Assembly (NCBI RefSeq): GCF_009362735.1
Contig: NZ_WHNP01000050.1
Span: 1 to 56,317 of the forward strand
Source of the DNA: Paraburkholderia franconis
Lineage (GTDB): Bacteria > Pseudomonadota > Gammaproteobacteria > Burkholderiales > Burkholderiaceae
Reading direction: 5' to 3'
DNA: 56,317 bases
Shown here: one piece after another, positions 50,071 to 56,317 of the stretch
Numbering within the stretch: the first letter of the stretch is position 1
How the letters are laid out: every line of letters starts with the position of its first letter
Notes under the pieces: model-generated
What the model saw: the letters and a program-made list of their open reading frames with translations, nothing else
Database searches by the model: none
What the model was told of the DNA's origin: nothing
Position numbers and translations under genes: made by a program

Positions 50071-51543
50071 TCATCGGTCTTCCATGCTTGCATGTCCCGC
50101 TGGCGTGTCCGTGCGAGCCGCTTCCTGTGCCCCGCTGACGTTCGCGACGGGCAGCACGACACGGATATCGGTGCCGCGCAGATCGCCGCGCCGGATATCG
50201 AAGCGCCCGCCGCGCGCGGCCACCCGCTGACGCATGCCCATCAGCCCATGCGTATGCGTGCGTTTCAGGTCCGCGGGCAGGATGCCGATGCCGTTGTCCG
50301 CGATATGCAGCGACACTTCGCCGTCGCCCGCCGTCAGGCCGATCGTCACCTGGGTCGCGCGCGCGTATTTGGCCGCATTGGTCAGCGACTCCTGCGCGAC
50401 GCGAAAGAGCGCGATCTCGGTCTGCTCGTCGAGCTGGATCTCATCGGCGGGCAGTTGCAGGTCGAGCAGCCAGCCGTTGCGTTGCGCGGCTTCGTCGCCG
50501 AGCGTGCGCAGCGCGGTGACGAGCCCGAAGTTCGCGAGCACGGTCGGCCGCATGTCCTCTATGATGCGGCGCTTCAACGCGATGCCCTGATCGAGCGTCG
50601 CGAGCGCGCGCGCCAGTTTCTCCGCGATGACGGGATCGGCGTCCTGCAGCCTGCGCCTCGCCCACGCGACGTCCATCTTGCTCGCCGTGAGGATCGCGCC
50701 GAGTTCGTCATGCAGTTCGCGCGCGAGCTGCGTCTTTTCGTTTTCGCTGACGGCCTGCAGGTGCCAGCCGAGTGCTTCGAGTTGCCGAGTGCGTTCGTTG
50801 ACGAGCTGATCGAGTTCTTCCTGCTGCGTGATCAACTGCTTCTGCACGCGCGCCTGACTGTCGATCTGAATGCCGAGATTGCGGAACAGCAGGATGAACA
50901 ACACGATGTTGAGCGCCGACAGTCCCGCCGCGACGAAGGTCGACACGCGCTGATCGGCGCGGCTCGCATCGAGCGCGCGCTGCGCGCGGCGTTCTTCGTT
51001 GTCGCGTAGCAAGGCGAGGGTGCTCGTCACGAGCGACGCATCGACGGCGTCTTCGGCCTTCACACTGCCGCATGCGGAGAGATCGAGCGGATGGGGCGTG
51101 GCGCGTTGCATCGCCCGCGCGCCACTGCCGATGCGTTCGTCGATCAGCGCGGCGATCTGCGTGAAGGCGGCGAGCTCGGTGCTGTCCGCAGCGCGCCTGA
51201 AGTAGCTGTCAAGCGAGCCGACGGCGCGGCGGATGTCGATCGCGCTCGCGCAGTAGCTGCGCGCGCCGCTCTCGCTGCTGGTCAGAAGAAAGCGGCTCTC
51301 GTGCGCGCTCATCTGCGCGAGATGACGGTCGAGATCGCTCAGCTGCACGGTCGCGCTGCGTGCTTCGAGGGCCGCTTCGTATTCCGATGCGATGCGCTGC
51401 CGCGCCGTTTCCAGAATGACGAGGCCGCCGCACGTGATGACGATTGCGACCGTCATTGCGATGGCCCAGCTGCGCCTGCGCATCCAGTCCGTCAGCTTTG
51501 TCGTGAGTCCCGCTCCGGCTACGTCCGACACCGCCGTCTCCAT
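50071..51543 (-). CDS. Sensor histidine kinase, CHASE3 type with HisKA_3 (NarX/DegS class)
   Basis: A 490-aa membrane kinase. TM1 spans about residues 25-46, a periplasmic four-helix CHASE3-like domain covers 50-195, TM2 is at about 201-221, and a coiled coil lies at 230-270. The phospho-acceptor motif RELHDELGAILTASKMDVAW follows (His278, HisKA_3 class), then a HATPase with ESLTNAAKYA (N389), DNGIG (416-420) and GLMGMRQR (433-440). Kinases of this class normally phosphorylate NarL-type regulators, and one lies 1.4 kb away in the divergent gene group, so they probably form a pair. The periplasmic signal is unknown. Confidence 0.93.
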   Translation of the reverse strand: METAVSDVAGAGLTTKLTDWMRRRSWAIAMTVAIVITCGGLVILETARQRIASEYEAALEARSATVQLSDLDRHLAQMSAHESRFLLTSSESGARSYCASAIDIRRAVGSLDSYFRRAADSTELAAFTQIAALIDERIGSGARAMQRATPHPLDLSACGSVKAEDAVDASLVTSTLALLRDNEERRAQRALDASRADQRVSTFVAAGLSALNIVLFILLFRNLGIQIDSQARVQKQLITQQEELDQLVNERTRQLEALGWHLQAVSENEKTQLARELHDELGAILTASKMDVAWARRRLQDADPVIAEKLARALATLDQGIALKRRIIEDMRPTVLANFGLVTALRTLGDEAAQRNGWLLDLQLPADEIQLDEQTEIALFRVAQESLTNAAKYARATQVTIGLTAGDGEVSLHIADNGIGILPADLKRTHTHGLMGMRQRVAARGGRFDIRRGDLRGTDIRVVLPVANVSGAQEAARTDTPAGHASMEDR

Positions 51544-51727
51544 GAGATCCCGTCATCGACAGTGTAGCGTCGCGGCGCTTCTGCGTCCCTGCAACGCGTG
51601 CGGACCGGGCGCCGAAAGCCGATGTCGGCGGATTCCCACATGAAAAACAGCGGGCCTCCGAATGCGGGTACGCAACGTGCTCCCTACGATAGGTGTTAGC
51701 GATCGTTTATCCAGGGAGGTTGCCATC

Positions 51728-51904
51728 ATGCTGAAGTGGGCGTTGTTCTTCGCCGTGATTGCCGTGATAGCAGGACTGCTCGGCTTCACGGGCATTGCGG
51801 CAGGCGCGGCGGCCATCGCGAAGTTCCTGTTCGTGGTGTTCCTGATCCTGTGTGTCGTGTTTCTCGTGCTCGGCTTCATCGTGACGAAAAAGATCGTCGA
51901 TTAG
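51728..51904 (+). CDS. DUF1328 (YtjA-type) small membrane protein, copy 1
   Basis: A 58-aa protein with two hydrophobic helices and the family core FAVIAVIAGLLGFTGIAAGA, followed by IAKFLFVVFLILCVVFLVLG and a basic C-terminus. DUF1328 proteins are small inner-membrane peptides of unknown function, often stress-induced. GGGAGG lies eight bases before ATG 51728. A second copy follows 95 bp downstream. Confidence 0.9.
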   Translation: MLKWALFFAVIAVIAGLLGFTGIAAGAAAIAKFLFVVFLILCVVFLVLGFIVTKKIVD

Positions 51905-51999
51905 CGAAGCCGGCCCGATGCCACGCAACAGCAAAGAGAAGCACGCACCACTCGTCGGACCGCGATAACAACATCGCTTAAACAGGAAGGAGCGTCGCC

Positions 52000-52161
52000 A
52001 TGCTGCACTACGCACTCGTATTCTTCGTGATCGCGATCATCGCCGCCATATTCGGCTTCACGGGCATTGCCGCCGGCGCCGCCGAAATCGCGAAGATTCT
52101 GTTCTACATCTTCCTGGTTGTGTTCGTCGTCACGCTGCTGCTTGGCGTGTTCCGAACGTAG
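52000..52161 (+). CDS. DUF1328 small membrane protein, copy 2
   Basis: A 53-aa protein read directly from the sequence: MLHYALVFFVIAIIAAIFGF, then TGIAAGAAEIAKILFYIFLV, then VFVVTLLLGVFRT. It has the same two-helix DUF1328 layout as the upstream copy, with the shared GFTGIAAGAA core, so the pair arose by tandem duplication. GGAAGGAG precedes ATG 52000. It lies between copy 1 and the ferritin-like gene on the same strand. Confidence 0.92.
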   Translation: MLHYALVFFVIAIIAAIFGFTGIAAGAAEIAKILFYIFLVVFVVTLLLGVFRT

Positions 52162-52260
52162 CCCAGGCATCACTTCCCCAGCGCGCACGGGCCGCTGCCG
52201 CGCATCGCAGACGGCGGCCCGGTGCGCATTTCACACGATACCGGAACAAGGAGTCAGTCA

Positions 52261-52806
52261 ATGTCGAAGTCATCGAAAGGCGAGTTCGTGATGGACCTCC
52301 AGAAAATTCGCGAGCAGGCCCGCAAGGACATGGATGAAGGTCCCGTCACGCAAACCTATGGCGCAGACCGCGAGGCCGTGCTCAAGCTGCTGAACGGCGC
52401 GCTCGCGACGGAGCTGATCTGCACGCTGCGCTACAAGCGTCACTATTTCATGGCGAAGGGCATCAATTCGGAAGCCGTCGCGCAGGAGTTTCTGGAACAT
52501 GCGATGCAAGAGCAGCAGCATGCGGACCAGCTCGCCGCGCGCATCGTGCAACTGGGCGGCGAACCCGATTTCGCGCCCGACAGCCTGACGGCGCGCTCGC
52601 ACTCGGAATACAAGGAAGGCCGCGACCTGACCGACATGATTCGCGAGAACCTCGTCGCGGAACGCATCGCGATCGATACGTATCGCGAGATCATCCGCTA
52701 CCTTGGCGACGGCGATGTCACGACGCGCCGCATTTTCGAGGAGATTCTCGCCGTCGAGGAAGAACACGCGGACGACATGGCCGATCTGCTGGCAGGTCGC
52801 GGGTAG
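52261..52806 (+). CDS. Ferritin-like (bacterioferritin/Dps-type) protein
   Basis: A 181-aa four-helix-bundle protein. Diiron ligand motifs are complete: ATELICTLRYKRH (Glu in helix 1), EHAMQEQQHAD (ExxH, helix 2), LVAERIAIDTY (Glu, helix 3) and VEEEHADDMADLL (ExxH, helix 4). It probably oxidises and stores ferrous iron, limiting oxidative damage. ATG 52261 begins a normal N-terminus; AAGGAG lies about ten bases upstream. It follows the two DUF1328 genes and precedes the response regulator gene. A closely related family is annotated as bacterioferritin-like; true haem-binding cannot be judged. Confidence 0.9.
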   Translation: MSKSSKGEFVMDLQKIREQARKDMDEGPVTQTYGADREAVLKLLNGALATELICTLRYKRHYFMAKGINSEAVAQEFLEHAMQEQQHADQLAARIVQLGGEPDFAPDSLTARSHSEYKEGRDLTDMIRENLVAERIAIDTYREIIRYLGDGDVTTRRIFEEILAVEEEHADDMADLLAGRG

Positions 52807-52924
52807 GGCGAGCGCATCGCGCGGGAACGCGGCGCGTGCGCTTGCGCCGGCACCGCATTCTCGCGCGTTGCGCCGTATGGACAACGACGCAGGCAACTGC
52901 GTGTGCATGAGCGGACAGCGGACG

Positions 52925-53557
52925 ATGATTCGAGTGTTGATAGCCGACGATCACGCGATCGTCAGAGGCGGGTTCAGACAGTTCGTCGCCGACGAGCCGG
53001 ACATGTGCGTCGCGGCGGAAGCATCGACGGGCGAGGAGACGATTCGCCTCGTGCGCGAGCAGCCGTTCGACGTGGTGCTGCTCGACATCGCGATGCCCGA
53101 CAAGAACGGCATCGACACGTTGCGCGTGATCCGCCAGATGCGTCCGGAGCAGGGCGTGCTGATCCTCTCCGGCTATCCCGAGAGCCAGTACGCGATCAAC
53201 CTGCTGCGCGCGGGCGCGAACGGCTATCTGAACAAGGACTGCGAGCCCGACGAGATCGTGCGCGCGATACGTTCGGTGGCGCGCGGGCATCGCTATCTGT
53301 CGGAAGCCATCGCCGATACGCTCGCGAACAGTCTTGACCGGCCCGCCGCCACGCATCCGCACGAACTGTTGTCCGAGCGCGAGTTCCAGATTTTCTGCAA
53401 GCTCGCGTCCGGGCAGATTCCGACCGATATCGCCGACGAGTTGAACCTGTCGGTGAAGACGGTCAGCACGTATCGCGCGCGCGTGCTCGACAAGATGCAC
53501 ATGACGAACAACGCGGACATGACCTACTACGCGATCAAAAACGGACTGATCGAATGA
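52925..53557 (+). CDS. NarL/FixJ-family response regulator
   Basis: A 210-aa two-component regulator. The receiver domain starts MIRVLIADDH, with phospho-acceptor Asp54 in VVLLDIAMPDKNG, a switch Ser in VLILSGYPES, and Lys in YLNKDCEPDE. The C-terminal LuxR helix-turn-helix includes LSEREFQIFCKLASGQ and LSVKTVSTYRARVLDKM. ATG 52925 fits the domain start; ATG 52907 would add six residues. Likely partner of the CHASE3 kinase encoded divergently at 50071-51543. Target genes may include the DUF1328 and ferritin-like genes next door (inference). Confidence 0.93.
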   Translation: MIRVLIADDHAIVRGGFRQFVADEPDMCVAAEASTGEETIRLVREQPFDVVLLDIAMPDKNGIDTLRVIRQMRPEQGVLILSGYPESQYAINLLRAGANGYLNKDCEPDEIVRAIRSVARGHRYLSEAIADTLANSLDRPAATHPHELLSEREFQIFCKLASGQIPTDIADELNLSVKTVSTYRARVLDKMHMTNNADMTYYAIKNGLIE

Positions 53558-53564
53558 AGCCGCG

Positions 53565-54023
53565 ATGAACCGAGAGCATGGAACGCCACCGATGAATGCC
53601 GACTCCGCCACTGCACACAACGAATCCGGCCACGCGCCGCTGCGTGTGCTGCTGATCGAGGATTCGCCGCTGATTCGCCGCAGCATCGTCGAGGCGATCG
53701 ACGCATCGGGCGTGATGCAGGTGGCCGCGCATGCCGAGTCCGCCGACGAAGCGATTGCGCTGCTGGACGGCGAAGCGTTCGACGCCGTGATCATCGATCT
53801 GCAACTGAAGGGCGGATCGAGCGTGCCCGTGCTCGCGTATATGCAGAAGGAAGGGCTGATCGACTCGACCTTCGCCGCCGTGCTGACCAATCACGCGCTG
53901 CCTGCGTATCGCGAGCGATGCGAGCAATACGGCGTGCGGCACTTCTACGACAAGTCGTTCGAGTTCGATCGCGTGATCGACGCGCTGCACGAGTACGCGC
54001 AGGCGCGTCTCGATGGGCGATAG
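53565..54023 (+). CDS. Receiver-only response regulator
   Basis: A 152-aa protein that is a single receiver domain with a short N-terminal extension. LLIEDSPLIRRSIVEAI gives the acidic pocket, VIIDLQLKGGSSVP the phospho-acceptor Asp, LTNHALPAY the switch Thr and FYDKSFEFD the conserved Lys. There is no output domain. It starts 7 bp after the NarL-type regulator, so it is co-transcribed and may compete for, or relay, phosphate from the same kinase. ATG 53592 is an alternative start that removes nine residues. Confidence 0.88.
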   Translation: MNREHGTPPMNADSATAHNESGHAPLRVLLIEDSPLIRRSIVEAIDASGVMQVAAHAESADEAIALLDGEAFDAVIIDLQLKGGSSVPVLAYMQKEGLIDSTFAAVLTNHALPAYRERCEQYGVRHFYDKSFEFDRVIDALHEYAQARLDGR

Positions 54024-54093
54024 CGTGACGCCGCCGCTAGCGTGATGGCTGCTAGCGTGATGCGATAGTGGAACGATAGCCGGTGAGCAGAGT

Positions 54094-55308
54094 TCACTCG
54101 GCCGTGCCGGAAGCTGCCATCGGCTCGGGGCGGCCGCGCATGTGATTGAGCCCGGCTGCAGCCGTGAACAGCAAGCCGGCGATGCTCACGCCGACCCATC
54201 CGAACAGCGGCCACACGAACGCGGCGACCGCCGACCCCGCTGCGCCGCCGATGAAATAGCAGACCATGAACACCGTGTTGACGCGGCTGCGCGCTTCGGG
54301 CTTGAGCGCGTAGATGCGCGACTGGTTCGAGATCTGCGCGGCCTGCACGCCGACGTCGAGCACGATCACGCCGATCACGAGGCCGATGAGGCTCGTGCCC
54401 GACAGCGCGAACACGACGAACGAGATCGCAGCCAGCACGATCGACAGCGTAACGATCGCGCGCGGTCCGCGCCGGTCGGCGAACTTGCCCGCGAGCGGCG
54501 CGGCCATTGCGCCCGCCGCGCCGACGATCCCGAAGAGCCCCGCCGCTTGTGGCCCGTAGTGAAACGGCGCACCCGCCAGCAGCAGCGCGAGCGTCGACCA
54601 GAAGAGGCTGAACGCGGCGAAGAGCGCCGCGCCCGTCAGCGACGTTTCGCGCAGGCCGCGCAACTCGACGACGAGATGCCACATCGAGCCGATCAGCTTG
54701 ACATAGGGGAGCGTCGAAGTCGGCTTGCTGTGCGGCAGCTTCGAGATGATGACGGCGGCGAGCGCGATCAGCGCGATGATCGAGGCGCCGAATACCGCGC
54801 GCCAGCCGAAGTACTGGCCGACGAAACCGGCTGCCGTGCGCGCGAGCAGAATGCCGAGCAACAGGCCGCTCATCACCGTGCCGACGGCCTGGCCGCGGCC
54901 CGAGGGCGGCGCGAGCTCGGCGGAAAACGGCACCGCTTGCTGCGCGATCGTCGCGAGCACGCCGATCGCGAGGCTCGCGAACACAAGCACGACGAGATTG
55001 GGCGCGGCGGCCGCGAACAGCAATGCGACGCACATGCCCGCGATTTGCAGCAGGATCAGTCTGCGCCGATCGAAGCGGTCGCCGAGCGGCGCGAGCAGCA
55101 GCATGCCGGCGGCGTAGCCGAGTTGCGTCATCGACGGCACCACGCCGATCCACGACGCGCTCTGAGGAAACGACTTGCGAAAGTCGTCGAGCAGCGGCTG
55201 GTTGTAGTAGATGTTCGCGACAGAGACGCCAGCGATCGTCGCGAGCAGCAGCAAAAGGCCGTGCAGCGAGCGTTCGGACGTGGCGGTGTCGGAGGAAGAT
55301 GTGGACAT
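54094..55308 (-). CDS. MFS transporter (drug-efflux type)
   Basis: A 404-aa major facilitator with twelve helices. The N-terminal half has SVANIYYNQPLLDDFRKSF and the inter-helix motif PLGDRFDRRRLIL; the second half has AGKFADRRGPRAI. The pattern is that of DHA-type exporters widely found in proteobacteria. ATG 55308 (MSTSSSDT) is chosen; 18 further residues from 55362 are Arg-rich and have no RBS. It converges with the receiver-only regulator and has no operon partner. Substrate unknown. Confidence 0.88.
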   Translation of the reverse strand: MSTSSSDTATSERSLHGLLLLLATIAGVSVANIYYNQPLLDDFRKSFPQSASWIGVVPSMTQLGYAAGMLLLAPLGDRFDRRRLILLQIAGMCVALLFAAAAPNLVVLVFASLAIGVLATIAQQAVPFSAELAPPSGRGQAVGTVMSGLLLGILLARTAAGFVGQYFGWRAVFGASIIALIALAAVIISKLPHSKPTSTLPYVKLIGSMWHLVVELRGLRETSLTGAALFAAFSLFWSTLALLLAGAPFHYGPQAAGLFGIVGAAGAMAAPLAGKFADRRGPRAIVTLSIVLAAISFVVFALSGTSLIGLVIGVIVLDVGVQAAQISNQSRIYALKPEARSRVNTVFMVCYFIGGAAGSAVAAFVWPLFGWVGVSIAGLLFTAAAGLNHMRGRPEPMAASGTAE

Positions 55309-55429
55309 GTTGCGGCGGCCGGCAAGCCGCCGGCGCGAGAGAGAGTCGAGCGTGCCGATCATACCGGAGCGGGGCGGAATCTGCTGGAGGCGTTCCGCCC
55401 GCGAGCCCTTCGCAACACGCTCGCCACCC

Positions 55430-56257
55430 TCAATCGATCAGCGTCCCCTCCGGCTCATAAAACGGATACGGCCCATCCGCTGCATCGACATACGCATGAT
55501 GCGTGATCAGCCCGTTCACGCTGTCATAGCGATGCAGCGCGAACGCCGGCGGCTCCATCACGAACGCGGACGGCGCATCGTCACGCAGATCGAGCGCCAC
55601 CTGATGCGCGGGCGCGGGCACGGCCGACGCGATCGTGCCGCCGAAGCGCACGAACATCGGACGGTGCACGTGTCCGCAGATCACGCGCTCGACGTTCGGA
55701 TGGCGCGCGACGATGGCTGCGAGCTTGTCCGCCGATGTCGGCTCGAGCCGCAGCGCGTCCATATGGCCGATGCCCGTCACGAACGGCGGATGATGCAACG
55801 CGACGATGACGGGCTTGCCGCGCGCCGCGTCGAGCTGTTCTTCGAGCCACGCGAGGCGCGCATCGCATAGCAGCCCCGCGCTCTCGCCCGGCACCATCGA
55901 ATCGAGCGCGATCATGCGCAGCGGACCGATATCGCGTGCGTATTGCACGAACTCGCCGCCCGTCAGCAATTCTTCGCGTTCGTTGAACGCATCGCGCAGC
56001 GCCTCGCGGTCGTCGTGGTTGCCGACCAGCAGGTAATACGGGATTTCGAGCGTCGCGAGCAGCGACTTCAGATGCGCGTACTGTTCAGGTTCGCCCTGGT
56101 CGACGAGATCGCCTGTCATCACGACGGCGTCGGGACGCGGATCGAGCGCGTTCAGGCGCTCGATGCAGCGCGCCAGGTACGCGGCCGTGTCGACGCGCCG
56201 GTAGGCGAGCGCGCCGGGGCGTTTGATGTGCAGATCGCTGATCTGGGCTAGAAGCAT
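55430..56257 (-). CDS. Metallophosphoesterase, CpdA/GpdQ-like phosphodiesterase
   Basis: A 275-aa cytosolic phosphodiesterase with the full set of calcineurin-type metal ligands: QISDLHI (D8, H10), MTGDLVDQGEPEQY (D49), LVGNHDDR (N79-H80 region), ALHHPPF near 153 and ICGHVHRPMF near 195. This pattern belongs to class III phosphodiesterases, which include cAMP phosphodiesterase CpdA and the glycerophosphodiesterase GpdQ. The native substrate cannot be decided from sequence. An MFS gene lies 121 bp downstream on the same strand. The 60 bp left of window beyond its start likely holds its promoter. Confidence 0.88.
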   Translation of the reverse strand: MLLAQISDLHIKRPGALAYRRVDTAAYLARCIERLNALDPRPDAVVMTGDLVDQGEPEQYAHLKSLLATLEIPYYLLVGNHDDREALRDAFNEREELLTGGEFVQYARDIGPLRMIALDSMVPGESAGLLCDARLAWLEEQLDAARGKPVIVALHHPPFVTGIGHMDALRLEPTSADKLAAIVARHPNVERVICGHVHRPMFVRFGGTIASAVPAPAHQVALDLRDDAPSAFVMEPPAFALHRYDSVNGLITHHAYVDAADGPYPFYEPEGTLID

Positions 56258-56317
56258 GGAGAATCCTTTTCTGTTGGTGTCTGCGACGCTGTTTGGTTTT
56301 TTTGCCTTTGCGCGGGC

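Noticed and set aside
54033..54062. Short direct repeat of GCTAGCGTGATG
   Set aside because: Only two copies of 12 bp between convergent genes; too small to interpret.

Overview
The window looks like chromosomal DNA of a Paraburkholderia- or Caballeronia-type betaproteobacterium. Coding DNA is GC-rich. It carries an aerobic benzoyl-CoA (box) pathway, a Tat-exported acidic-type phospholipase C, DUF2844/DUF3443 secreted proteins and a TPP-riboswitch thiC, a mixture typical of that group. I see no rRNA, tRNA, CRISPR array, transposase or phage gene. The assignment rests on gene content only; no search was run.

Left part (1-11.9 kb): a giant tandem-fused UvrA-like ATPase with what looks like most of a LexA box at the window edge, a DMT transporter with a 23-histidine tail, a YfcG-like glutathione transferase, and a minus-strand pair made of a poly-glutamine lipoprotein and a phospholipase C. 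A 63-bp imperfect direct repeat with DnaA-box-like motifs fills the following gap.

Benzoate block (11-20.4 kb): two divergent transcription units. On the minus strand are a DUF4863 protein, benzoate-CoA ligase (bclA) and an alpha/beta hydrolase. On the plus strand are boxR (XRE plus shikimate-kinase-like regulator), boxC, boxB and boxA. The ligase makes benzoyl-CoA, BoxAB epoxidises it, BoxC opens the ring, and BoxR probably senses benzoyl-CoA. A consensus-like promoter for the ligase operon sits about 600 bp from its first gene, so its predicted leader RNA crosses an array of roughly 49-bp palindromic tandem repeats. This is the most unusual non-coding structure in the window.

Pyrimidine block (20.4-28.7 kb): a TetR/RutR-like regulator diverges from a reductive uracil/thymine catabolic operon consisting of an M20 amidohydrolase (likely beta-ureidopropionase), preT, preA, an NCS1 permease and dihydropyrimidinase. 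A perfect 7+7 palindrome lies at the predicted transcription start. A cystine-type polar amino acid ABC transporter follows (29.2-31.4 kb).

Cell envelope and transport block (31.5-43.5 kb): small lipoproteins, a trimeric autotransporter adhesin, DUF3443/DUF2844, bamC, two transporters (EamA and lactate permease), a Gly/Trp/His-rich lipoprotein and an OsmB-like lipoprotein. An orphan terminator preceded by several hairpins (38.96-39.18 kb) may end a small RNA.

Right part (43.8-56.3 kb): thiC under a TPP riboswitch, a small secreted beta-rich protein, an EamA transporter, a DUF4397 lipoprotein, an entericidin, and a probable stress module (CHASE3 histidine kinase, two DUF1328 membrane peptides, ferritin-like protein, NarL-type regulator and a receiver-only regulator). 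An MFS exporter and a metallophosphoesterase close the window.
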